Source: Treponema sp. (GTDB lineage Bacteria > Spirochaetota > Spirochaetia > Treponematales > Treponemataceae). Taken from it: 64,000 nucleotides of DNA. The notes under the pieces are model-generated. The model did not search any database, had not been told where the DNA came from, and saw only the letters and a program-made list of their open reading frames with translations. Below, piece by piece: positions 1 through 7,164 of the stretch. The translations under genes and the position numbers were made by a program. The stretch covers positions 1 through 64,000 of the forward strand of contig JAEDFM010000004.1 of NCBI GenBank assembly GCA_016292805.1, written 5' to 3'. How positions within the stretch are numbered: position 1 is the first letter of the stretch; each line of letters starts with the position of its first letter.

Positions 1-703
1 TAGAACATTAACCAGATACCAATATAGGAAGCAATTGGTTCCCGTTTAAGAGTTGCAATAATTCCTTCGTCTTTTGATTTATTCTGAGGTTCAACCCAAT
101 CAGCTGGTTTTGCAAGAAGCAAGTGACCAATAAACATCATTACAAAGTAAACAGCTGCAAGAATGTAGAACATCTTAAAAATTTCACCATTTTCGTTATT
201 ACCAAGAAGCTTCTGCATAATAGGAGAAGCAATAGCTTTAGCAGCACCAAAACCAGCAACTGCAAGACCTGTAGCTAACCCTTTTTTATCTTTAAACCAA
301 AGCATTAATGTCTTTACAGGAGAAAGATATCCAGTACCAAGACCAATACCCATAATAAATCCGTAGCTAACATAAATACCGATTAATGAAACAAGACTGT
401 GCTGATGATTTCCACCAAACCAGATAAAGAAACCTGTTAAAGCCATACCAGCAGAAAAAGTAATAGACGCAATTAAAGAGGACTTGTGAATGTTCTTTTC
501 AACAAGATTACCAAGGAATGCAGCTGACATACCAAGGAAGAAAATTGCAAGACTGAATGCCCATTCTGTAGCACCCTTTGAAAAGCCAATATAATCAGCA
601 ATTTCCTGGCTTAAATTGACCAGCAGTACACTGTACCAATACTGCAGTGAAGCAAGAGAGCTGGAATTGCACCTCTAAGCCATTTGTTCTGAATGTTTTT
701 CAT
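1..703 (-). pseudogene. OFA-type MFS transporter, frameshifted and cut by window edge
   Basis: Reading leftwards from the ATG at 703, the protein begins MKNIQNKWLRGAIPALLLHC and continues to a TAA just after the conserved YCWS. The downstream frame then gives a fully conserved transporter (DYIGFSKGATEW, GTGYLSPVKTLMLW, GLATGLAVAGFGAAK) to the window edge. The break falls at the three-base T run (plus 613-615); one extra T would restore WSILSQEIADYIGF. No other disruption is visible in the remaining 600 bases. The family is the oxalate/formate antiporter-like major facilitator group: inner-membrane, 12 helices, moving small organic acids; the substrate cannot be told. A recent mutation or a homopolymer sequencing error are both possible, because the rest is so intact. 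The C-terminal part lies outside the window. Confidence 0.8.
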
Positions 704-756
704 AATAGAAAACCCCATAAATCATAAAGATTGTTGATTATATCATATATTCAATA

Positions 757-806
757 AATAAATAAGGGGCTGTCTATACAACTTCTAGGACAGCCCCTTA
801 TTTATT
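757..806 (-). terminator. Rho-independent terminator of the GH3-family gene
   Basis: A perfect 18-bp inverted repeat (757-774 with 789-806, 14-base loop) lies 18 bases past the stop of the GH3-family gene. On the minus strand it runs into a T-rich TTATTTATTTATT tract. Its core GGGGCTGTCTA...GACAGCCCC resembles the terminator at 63947-63989. Confidence 0.85.
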
Positions 807-823
807 AAATATGCATTAATAAA

Positions 824-2527
824 TTACTTACGAATCAGATCCTTAAACATTGAATGACGTTTTTCGTCCTGCATAAGAAGATTAAGTTTAAACTGTCCGT
901 CTCTTGCACCCTGTAAAATACATCGTTCTTTGTAAGTTTCAAAAGAATCTTTCTGCATTGCATAAGCAACTGGCATTTTAATTCTTAATGAATCACGTTT
1001 TGCTTCATATTCAATATTAACTTTCTGAAGCATCTTATCTACAGATTCATTAAATTTCTGAACTTCAGTGTCAGGAAGATCTGTATTTTCAAATTCGTAA
1101 TAAAGTTTATATACAGATTCCTGTACATCGGCAAAACCTACATAGAAACGTGTTTTTATTCCAGTTTCTTTTTCTGCCAGCTGTACAGCCTCCATAAACT
1201 GACGCTCATGAAGTTTTTCACCTGTCATAGAAATAATACCATTAATTTTCTGAATGAACTGTATTGTAGGAATAGTTCCAAAATATCCAGTACATTCAAC
1301 AAGGTCATTCATATTATATCTGTATAAACCTGCGTAAGTTGTAACAAAAATTGAATAACGCTTTCCTTTTTCCAGCTGGTCAATCTGAAGGAATTCTGGA
1401 TTTGGATTATCAATATCTTCAGCTCTTATGAATTCAAAATAATGCATATGAGGGAAAAGAACAGTATCATTTTTACCATTTAATACAAGACCTGAACGAC
1501 ATTCAGAAGAGAAATATGAGAATTCCTGATATAGCATATCTTCAGGAAAGGAATTCTTAAATTTTTCCATATAAACTTTTGTATTACCACATTTCCATGT
1601 TGTAAGGATACGCATTTCCGGCCAGTAATGTTTTGGAAGTACATTACCGTACTTAGCCTTAAGCTGGCGTAATTCCTGGGCACGCTGAGGATTTGGTTTA
1701 AACACATGCTGCAATGCATCACGAACATTCTGTGGAATATTCAATTTTTCGTTTAATGTTCCGTGTTCAATATCATCACAATAATCATCAAAGAACTGAT
1801 TAACGTTATTCTGCATTTCTACAATTGTAGAAGGATTTGCTGTAATAATAATATGAATATTCTGTTCAATACCAATACGCATGATTGTGTAGTATCGGGC
1901 TGTATAATCTTTTATATCAAAAACATCAGCTGGAGCAGAATGAATAGGTTTAATAAATTCTGGAATATCCCGGCGGGTTACACCTGAAACAGAACCATAA
2001 ACAGTTCCATCTGGAGCTGAACCCTCAATAGCTTTTCCTACAATAGACATGGCAGGACCAGCAAAACAATCTTTACGATGCATCATAAAGGTGTAAAGCC
2101 AGATATTTGTCATTTTAGAATAAACGTTATCGTAATATTCATTAGTAATAGGAATCCACTTAGGTGCATTAGTTGTGCCTGATGTTGTGGCATACATTTT
2201 AGGTTTACCAGGGAAAAGAATATTTTCTTCACCATTTTTATGACGTTCTACAAAAGGACGTAAGTCTTCATAATCGCATGGAGAAACATTTTTCTGATAG
2301 TTTGCAACAAGTTCTTCGTCAGTTTGAGATTGAAGGATCTGCTTAAAATTATGAGCAATACCCCACTCTGTGTCTTTAGCATACTCAAGGATTCCACGTA
2401 AAGTAGACATGGAAGCAGCATGAGCATTTTTAGAAACTTTAACTACTTTTTTATAGTGTTTTTTTCCAACAAAACCAAGGGCAAAATTAATAAGCCAGAG
2501 ATTTTTAGTATGTTTTAATGTAGACAT
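824..2527 (-). CDS. GH3 auxin-responsive-promoter family protein (adenylate-forming)
   Basis: 567 aa. The protein belongs to the GH3 superfamily, whose plant members are ATP-dependent acyl-acid amido synthetases of the ANL adenylating fold. The nucleotide-binding motif is clear at about residues 112-126 (YATTSGTTNAPKWIP), and the late motif YRYNMNDLVECTGY matches the family's conserved YRY..GD segment. Length fits the family. The start is supported by AAGAAGG nine bases upstream of the ATG. Bacterial homologues occur in Bacteroidetes and spirochaetes, but their substrates are unknown. It sits alone between the decayed MFS gene and a gene remnant and has its own terminator. Amino-acid conjugation of a carboxylic acid is an inference from the family only. 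Confidence 0.85.
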   Translation of the reverse strand: MSTLKHTKNLWLINFALGFVGKKHYKKVVKVSKNAHAASMSTLRGILEYAKDTEWGIAHNFKQILQSQTDEELVANYQKNVSPCDYEDLRPFVERHKNGEENILFPGKPKMYATTSGTTNAPKWIPITNEYYDNVYSKMTNIWLYTFMMHRKDCFAGPAMSIVGKAIEGSAPDGTVYGSVSGVTRRDIPEFIKPIHSAPADVFDIKDYTARYYTIMRIGIEQNIHIIITANPSTIVEMQNNVNQFFDDYCDDIEHGTLNEKLNIPQNVRDALQHVFKPNPQRAQELRQLKAKYGNVLPKHYWPEMRILTTWKCGNTKVYMEKFKNSFPEDMLYQEFSYFSSECRSGLVLNGKNDTVLFPHMHYFEFIRAEDIDNPNPEFLQIDQLEKGKRYSIFVTTYAGLYRYNMNDLVECTGYFGTIPTIQFIQKINGIISMTGEKLHERQFMEAVQLAEKETGIKTRFYVGFADVQESVYKLYYEFENTDLPDTEVQKFNESVDKMLQKVNIEYEAKRDSLRIKMPVAYAMQKDSFETYKERCILQGARDGQFKLNLLMQDEKRHSMFKDLIRK

Positions 2528-2567
2528 TTGACTCTAACCTTCTTAAGTGTAGTATTTTAATAATATT

Positions 2568-2604
2568 AAATTAATGACATAATTTCAAGTTATGTCATTA
2601 ATTT
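2568..2604. terminator. Inverted repeat, probable terminator of the exported-protein remnant
   Basis: A 15-bp perfect stem (2568-2582 with 2590-2604) encloses a 7-base loop that contains the TGA of the remnant reading frame at 2585-2587. A/T-rich sequence follows on the minus strand but there is no long U run, so termination strength is uncertain. It could equally be a regulatory palindrome upstream of the GH3-family gene. Confidence 0.45.
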
Positions 2605-2813
2605 CAAAAAAGCCCTTTACCAAAATCACTTTTGAAAAGGTTAATTCTCCCTGTTCATCAAATACAGTTGATTTTACATCATATCCAGCATCTGTAAGAA
2701 CTTTTATTACAACAGGTATAAACTGAGCCATTTCTTTGAATGTTGCAATCTTAATTTCTTCGCAAAATGTTGCGCTAACTAATACAACTAATGCAGCTAA
2801 AATTGAACAGAAT
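2585..2813 (-). pseudogene. Start-less remnant of a small exported protein, possibly substrate-binding
   Basis: The minus strand reads about 75 codons: a hydrophobic signal-like segment (RRSFCSILAALVVLVSATFC), then EEIKIATFKEMAQFIPVVIK and VLTDAGYDVKSTVFDEQGEL, ending at TGA 2585-2587. No ATG, GTG or TTG precedes the signal segment in frame; only a CTG stands where the start would be, and the frame upstream closes at the TAA at 2855-2857. The mature part looks like the first strand-helix-strand of a periplasmic solute-binding protein that has lost the rest. Alternatives are a real small protein starting at CTG or one lost by mutation of the start. I assign no function. Confidence 0.5.
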
Positions 2814-2820
2814 GAACGTC

Positions 2821-2841
2821 GCAGAACACAAAGTGTTCTGC
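2821..2841. repeat. Perfect 9-bp hairpin at the remnant junction
   Basis: GCAGAACAC, loop AAA, then GTGTTCTGC. It sits between the duplicated 3' end of the GGGtGRT gene and the exported-protein remnant, overlapping the place where that remnant's start codon should be. Confidence 0.6.
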
Positions 2842-2854
2842 TTACGCACGCTTT

Positions 2855-2897
2855 TTAGAAACTACCAGCTACTGCTACGGCGAAGGCTACAGTGCAT
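2855..2897 (-). pseudogene. Duplicated 3' end of the GGGtGRT gene
   Basis: This stretch matches the last 14 codons of the gene ending at 3040. The copy reads TVAFAVAVAGSF-stop against TVACAVAVAGSF-stop in the gene, with the same stop codon and almost the same bases (CCAGCTACTGCTACGGCG is shared exactly on the plus strand). Nothing upstream in the copy resembles the rest of the gene. It is most simply a partial duplication scar. Confidence 0.6.
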
Positions 2898-2918
2898 ACC
2901 TAAAATAGCAAATGCGTT

Positions 2919-2948
2919 AAAAAAAGAGCCAGTCACCTGGCTCTTTTT
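2919..2948 (-). terminator. Terminator of the IscU-like/GGGtGRT operon
   Basis: A 12-bp stem (2921-2932 with 2937-2948) with a 4-base loop is followed on the minus strand by seven T residues. Two more hairpins lie between it and the stop codon: CGCCCAAT/ATTGGGCG near 2972-2989 and GTAGGAT/ATCCTAC around 2991-3019. Confidence 0.85.
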
Positions 2949-3039
2949 AGCATTTACTTACAATCTGGTTCGCCCAATTTATTGGGCGCCGTAGGATGTA
3001 CAGTAGCCTGCAATCCTACTTCGTAAGCATAAGAATATC

Positions 3040-4077
3040 TTAGAATGATCCAGCTACTGCTACGGCGCACGCAACAGTGCAGCCTACCATAGGGTTGTTA
3101 CCCATTCCCATGAATCCCATCATTTCAACGTGAGCTGGAACTGATGAAGAACCTGCGAACTGAGCATCTGAGTGCATACGTCCGAGAGTATCTGTAAATC
3201 CATAAGAAGCAGGACCTGCAGCCATGTTATCTGGGTGAAGTGTACGACCTGTACCACCACCAGAAGCTACAGAGAAGTATTTCTTACCAGCGAGTAAGCG
3301 TTCCTTCTTGTATGTACCAGCTACTGGGTGCTGGAAACGAGTTGGGTTTGTTGAGTTACCAGTAATAGAAACATCTACGTCTTCGTGCCACATAATTGCA
3401 ACACCTTCACGTACATCGTCAGCACCGTAACATTTTACGATAAGACGATCTGGGTTGTTTCCGTATGGAACTTCTTTTACAACTTTAAGAGCTTTGTCTG
3501 TTCCTTCACCGTTGAAGTAGTCAAACTGTGTCTGAACATATGTAAAGCCGTTGATACGAGAAATAATCTGAGCAGCGTCTTTTCCAAGACCGTTCAAGAT
3601 AACGCGAAGCTTGTTCTTGCGAACTTTGTTAGCGTTAGCAGCGATTTTAATAGCACCTTCAGCTGCAGCGAAAGATTCGTGACCAGCCAGGAATGCGAAA
3701 CACTGTGTTTCTTCAGAAAGAAGACGTGCACCAAGGTTTCCGTGTCCAAGACCTACTTTACGGTCATCAGCTACAGAACCTGGCAAACAGAATGCCTGAA
3801 GTCCTTTACCAATGTTTGCAGCGGCTGTAGAACCTGTTTTATCACCAGTTTTTTCTGCTTCTTTAATTGCAATTGCAGAACCTAAAACATAAGCCCATTT
3901 TGCATCTTCAAAACAAATCTGCTGTGTTGACTGACAGATTTCATATGGATCAAAACCGCGGTCCTGGCAAAGCTTGCGAGCTGCGTTTAATCCTTCTTCG
4001 CCTTCTGCGAAACCGTATTCTTTAAGTGCTTTATTAACCTGTGGGATACGTCCAGCGTAATCTTCAAATAATGCCAT
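3040..4077 (-). CDS. GGGtGRT family protein
   Basis: 345 aa. The signature GGGTGRT lies at residues 273-279, followed by the conserved LHPDNMAAGPASYGFTDTLG and a glycine/methionine-rich tail (VEMMGFMGMGNNPMVGCTVA). This is the GGGtGRT protein family, found mainly in anaerobes and biochemically uncharacterised as far as I know. Several cysteines are present (residues about 37, 48, 55, 97, 126). A GGAGG Shine-Dalgarno precedes the ATG. It lies 19 bases after the IscU-like gene, and the two are widely found together, which suggests a joint metal-cluster or cofactor job. That role is inference from the partner only. Confidence 0.85.
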   Translation of the reverse strand: MALFEDYAGRIPQVNKALKEYGFAEGEEGLNAARKLCQDRGFDPYEICQSTQQICFEDAKWAYVLGSAIAIKEAEKTGDKTGSTAAANIGKGLQAFCLPGSVADDRKVGLGHGNLGARLLSEETQCFAFLAGHESFAAAEGAIKIAANANKVRKNKLRVILNGLGKDAAQIISRINGFTYVQTQFDYFNGEGTDKALKVVKEVPYGNNPDRLIVKCYGADDVREGVAIMWHEDVDVSITGNSTNPTRFQHPVAGTYKKERLLAGKKYFSVASGGGTGRTLHPDNMAAGPASYGFTDTLGRMHSDAQFAGSSSVPAHVEMMGFMGMGNNPMVGCTVACAVAVAGSF

Positions 4078-4096
4078 ATCTATATTCCTCCAAGTC

Positions 4097-4798
4097 CTAT
4101 TCTTTACGTGGGTCGATAAGTTTTACCATACCCTGATCTTCAGTTACACGACCATAGTGTGTGCGTGCACCAGCGATAGCTTCTTCAGCAGGTTTTCCAG
4201 CTTTAAGAGCATCCATTAATTTACCAAAGTTGATACAGTTGTAACCAATAATCTGACCATCTTTATCGATAGCACATGTTTCAACGTATCCTTCTGTCAT
4301 TTCAAGGTAACGTGGACCTGTTTTGCGTGTAGCAAACATAGTACCAACCTGAGAACGGAGGTTTTTTCCCAGGTCTTCCAAAGAAGCACCAACTTTAAGA
4401 CCGTTCTTAGAGTAAGCAGACTGTGTACGACCGTAAACAATCTGCATAAAGAGCTCGCGCATAGCTGTGTTGATAGCATCACAAACCAAGTCTGTGTTTA
4501 ATGCTTCAAGCAATGTTTTTCCAATAAGAATTTCAGAAGCCATAGCTGCTGAGTGTGTCATACCAGAACAACCAATTGTTTCAACAAGAGCTTCTTCAAT
4601 AATACCGTCTTTAACGTTCAAAGAAAGCTTACAAGCTCCCTGCTGTGGTGCACACCAACCGATACCGTGTGTGAAACCAGAAACATCTTCAATTTTTTTA
4701 ACCTGTACCCATTCGCCTTCTTCAGGAATAGGTGCTGGTCCATGATATGCGCCTTTAGCTAAAGGACACATATGTTCTACTTCTGCTGTGTAGATCAT
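4097..4798 (-). CDS. IscU/NifU-N-like scaffold protein, partner of GGGtGRT
   Basis: 233 aa, longer than ordinary IscU (about 130 aa). The NifU-N-like core has cysteines at about residues 49, 56 and 77; the segment LVETIGCSGMTHSAAMASEI corresponds to the second cysteine loop of Fe-S scaffolds. An extra cysteine is at residue 11, and another pair flanks DKDGQIIGYNC near the C-terminus. GGAG precedes the ATG. Ordinary scaffold work with a cysteine desulfurase is possible, but no iscS or sufS is nearby, so a dedicated pairing with the GGGtGRT protein is more likely. It is the first gene of the two-gene operon. Confidence 0.75.
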   Translation of the reverse strand: MIYTAEVEHMCPLAKGAYHGPAPIPEEGEWVQVKKIEDVSGFTHGIGWCAPQQGACKLSLNVKDGIIEEALVETIGCSGMTHSAAMASEILIGKTLLEALNTDLVCDAINTAMRELFMQIVYGRTQSAYSKNGLKVGASLEDLGKNLRSQVGTMFATRKTGPRYLEMTEGYVETCAIDKDGQIIGYNCINFGKLMDALKAGKPAEEAIAGARTHYGRVTEDQGMVKLIDPRKE

Positions 4799-4863
4799 TT
4801 ATTGCTCCTATAAAAATAAGTTCTATTTAAAAAATGCCTATTAAGCACAATTTAACCACAAAG

Positions 4864-4892
4864 ATTATAATTTTTTTGAAAATAAAAAACAA
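4864..4892 (-). promoter_or_regulatory. Promoter of the IscU-like/GGGtGRT operon
   Basis: On the minus strand, TTGTTT (4887-4892), a 17-base spacer and TATAAT (4864-4869) form a strong sigma-70-type promoter, giving a leader of roughly 60 bases. Its -35 box directly abuts the GC-rich folded element at 4893-5014. Confidence 0.65.
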
Positions 4893-5014
4893 GGGCGTTC
4901 CCCTTCGGGTCGCTATGTTCCAGGTTTCGCTTCGCTCCAGCCTCCGCACTCGCTCACCAGCCTGGTTCGCTCCCTTGCGGTGGCCGCCTTCGGCGCCTTT
5001 CACAGCGCTAACGC
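4893..5014. repeat. GC-rich multi-hairpin element
   Basis: About 122 bases of clearly higher G+C than anything around it. The ends GCGTT (4895-4899) and AACGC (5010-5014) pair, closing several internal hairpins: CCC-CTTC-GGG, CCAGG...CCTGG, and GCC-TTC-GGC. TCGCT/CGCTC words recur throughout. Short open frames across it on both strands show no protein-like features. It looks like a dispersed non-coding repeat lying between the argG terminator and the IscU-like promoter. Confidence 0.6.
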
Positions 5015-5018
5015 AATT

Positions 5019-5054
5019 AAAAAAAAAGACCACTCCATAATAAAGTGATCTTTT
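5019..5054 (-). terminator. argG terminator
   Basis: On the minus strand an 11-bp stem (5024-5034 with 5044-5054, one G.T pair, 9-base loop) runs into a long T tract. It lies about 80 bases after the argG stop. Confidence 0.85.
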
Positions 5055-5135
5055 AACTCTAAAACTAATTTTTTGTGCTTATTCCTGAGCATTAGAAATA
5101 GCTATAATATTACAGCTAACTTCACAAAAATCTCA

Positions 5136-6401
5136 TTACTCAGTAGGTCTTTTTTTCAAGTTCTTGCTTTCTGCAATTGCCTGACCTTCACCTACTTCCT
5201 GTTCCATCATAGCACGAACTTTAAGTGGAAGACCTGCAAGTGTAATAAAGCCCTGAGCATCTTTATGATTGTAAAGTTCACCTGTAGCAAACGAAGCAAT
5301 TGATTCATTGTACAAGCTGTATTTAGAACCAGAACCAGCACCACGAATAGCACCTTTTACAACCTTAACTTTAGCCCAACCTGTAACAGTTTCTTCTGCT
5401 TTATCAACAAAAGCCATACAAGAATCCATTAAAGTTGTAAACCATTTTCCTTCGTAAATAAGGTCTGCCATACGCAAAGACACCTGCTGTTTGAAGTGAT
5501 ATGTTTCGCGGTCCAAACAAATGTGATCCATCATTCTGTGAGCAAAATAAAGGATAGATCCACCTGGAGTTTCATAAACACCACGAGATTTCATACCTAC
5601 GAAACGGTTTTCACAAATATCAACAAGACCAACACCGTTGCGTCCACCAATTGTGTTCAATTCAGTAAGAAGCTCCAAAGCGTTCATCTTTTTACCGTTC
5701 AAACCAACTGGAATTCCTTTTTCAAAATCGATAGTTACATATTCACCATCATTTGGAGCTTCTTCTGGAACAACAGTATTTTTCAACATATGTTTGAAGT
5801 TTGGTTCATTTTCAACTTTTTCAAGTTCAAGACCTTCATGAGAAAGGTGCCAGATATTTTCATCACGAGAATATGACTGATCTTTTTTAGAAGGAACTTC
5901 AAGTCCACGATCTTCAAGGAATTTAATTTCAGCTTCACGGCTGTCCATATTCCATTTGTCATCACGCCATGCAGCAATTACCTGTAAGTCTGGAGCAAAA
6001 GCTTTGATACCTAATTCAAAACGAACCTGATCATTACCTTTACCTGTAGCACCGTGACAGATTGCAACAGCACCTTCCTGACGAGCATATTCAACTAAGA
6101 TTTTAGCGATTAATGGACGAGCTGTTGATGTTCCCAAAAGATATTCATCTTCGTAAACACAGTTTGCTTTTACAGCAGGCCAGATGTATTCTTCAATATA
6201 TTCCTGTTTAGCATCTACTACATAACAAGCTGCAGCACCAGTTTTAAGAGCACGAGCTTTAATTGCTTCCCAATCGTCACCCTGTCCTACGTCAATACAA
6301 ACTGCAATTACATCGTAATTGTAATTTTCCTGAAGCCATGGAATGATAACTGTTGTATCAAGTCCACCTGAGTATGCCAAAACTACTTTGTCTTTTGCCA
6401 T
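5136..6401 (-). CDS. argG: Argininosuccinate synthase
   Basis: 421 aa. It joins citrulline and aspartate using ATP to make argininosuccinate in arginine synthesis. The PP-loop ATP site is at residues 9-16 (AYSGGLDT), and the family motifs ATGKGNDQVRFELG and GGRNGVGLVD are present. Length is normal. The start has AAGGAG seven bases upstream. argH is not adjacent, so the gene is a single-gene unit with its own promoter, ARG-box-like sites and terminator. Confidence 0.97.
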   Translation of the reverse strand: MAKDKVVLAYSGGLDTTVIIPWLQENYNYDVIAVCIDVGQGDDWEAIKARALKTGAAACYVVDAKQEYIEEYIWPAVKANCVYEDEYLLGTSTARPLIAKILVEYARQEGAVAICHGATGKGNDQVRFELGIKAFAPDLQVIAAWRDDKWNMDSREAEIKFLEDRGLEVPSKKDQSYSRDENIWHLSHEGLELEKVENEPNFKHMLKNTVVPEEAPNDGEYVTIDFEKGIPVGLNGKKMNALELLTELNTIGGRNGVGLVDICENRFVGMKSRGVYETPGGSILYFAHRMMDHICLDRETYHFKQQVSLRMADLIYEGKWFTTLMDSCMAFVDKAEETVTGWAKVKVVKGAIRGAGSGSKYSLYNESIASFATGELYNHKDAQGFITLAGLPLKVRAMMEQEVGEGQAIAESKNLKKRPTE

Positions 6402-6425
6402 AATTTATATCTCCTTTGTATAATT

Positions 6426-6471
6426 TGCATAAATATACAAAAAATATACAATTTTATGCATATTATTGCAA
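6426..6471 (-). promoter_or_regulatory. argG promoter with two ARG-box-like sites
   Basis: On the minus strand TTGCAA (6466-6471), 17 bases, then TATATT (6443-6448) makes a good promoter. Two partial palindromes overlap or follow the -10: 6426-6439 (minus strand TGTATATTTATGCA, 12 of 14 to the ArgR consensus TGAATwwwwATTCA) and 6447-6460 (TGCATAAAATTGTA, about 10 of 14). Tandem ARG boxes over a promoter are typical of ArgR/AhrC repression by arginine. Confidence 0.55.
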
Positions 6472-6551
6472 TATATATTCATTGTAAAGGAAACAAAAAA
6501 TAATCTGATATGTTTGAAATTTTACAGAGCTTATGACCTTAAGAGTAAGTG

Positions 6552-7145
6552 TTAAATAGAGTTAAGCTGAGAAAGAAAGTTTTCAGGTGTTAATTTCAGT
6601 TTCTGTTCCTGATTTCCCCATGTAATGGTAAGAGTATAATATTGGCTGTTTACATCAGGTTCCAGCTTCCAGATTATCTGATTATTTCCCTGATATTTTA
6701 CTTTTAACTGGGCTTTTATAAACTCCCCGGCCAGCTTTAATTTTCGCTGTTTACGGGCATTTTCTTCCAGCATATGTTCCAGTTCAATCTGCAATCCATT
6801 TTTATTCTGCAAAAATTCTGAAATTTCAGGAAATGGATCATATGGAAATTTTGTATCTGCAATTTTAATTAAATCTCCAGCATTCTTTTGAAGAAGAGTT
6901 GCTTTGACAGAATTCTGAATAAAAAGCCGAAGTTTAATTCCAGGTGTTACAAAAGTTTCCCAGGTATAATATGAAGAAGAATTTTGTATTTCAACTTTAT
7001 ATTCAGGATGAGCCAAGGCAAATCTATCAAAAGCTTCCTGGGCATTATTCATAGTTAATGGTTTTGCATTTGTACGGACCATATTTTTATGAAGGAGATG
7101 AACAAATTGATTTTTCCAGAAATCAGCTTCTATATCTAAATTCAT
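6552..7145 (-). CDS. Unrecognised protein of the MoxR/VWA module
   Basis: 197 aa, no signal peptide or membrane segment. I do not recognise the family. The N-terminal half is mixed alpha/beta; around residues 120-150 it is strongly helical and charged (LEHMLEENARKQRKLKLAGE), and the C-terminus returns to strand-like sequence (YYTLTITWGNQEQKLKLTPE). It lies 19 bases after the VWA gene and is the last gene of the module, so it is probably a substrate or adaptor of the ATPase-VWA pair. Confidence 0.6.
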   Translation of the reverse strand: MNLDIEADFWKNQFVHLLHKNMVRTNAKPLTMNNAQEAFDRFALAHPEYKVEIQNSSSYYTWETFVTPGIKLRLFIQNSVKATLLQKNAGDLIKIADTKFPYDPFPEISEFLQNKNGLQIELEHMLEENARKQRKLKLAGEFIKAQLKVKYQGNNQIIWKLEPDVNSQYYTLTITWGNQEQKLKLTPENFLSQLNSI

Positions 7146-7164
7146 TTTTTACCCTAATTAACAA

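Noticed and set aside
2791..2994. Plus-strand 67-codon frame
   Set aside because: It crosses the duplicated 3' end and a terminator stem of the opposite strand and has no start signal.
3385..3885. Plus-strand 166-codon frame inside the GGGtGRT gene
   Set aside because: Antisense shadow of a strongly conserved gene.
4893..5014. Integron attC site
   Set aside because: The ends read GTT...AAC, the reverse of the RYYYAAC...GTTRRRY arrangement, and no integrase is present.
4827..5040. Open frames of 68 codons on both strands across the GC-rich element
   Set aside because: They mirror the repeat structure, have arginine-rich shadow composition and no ribosome-binding site.
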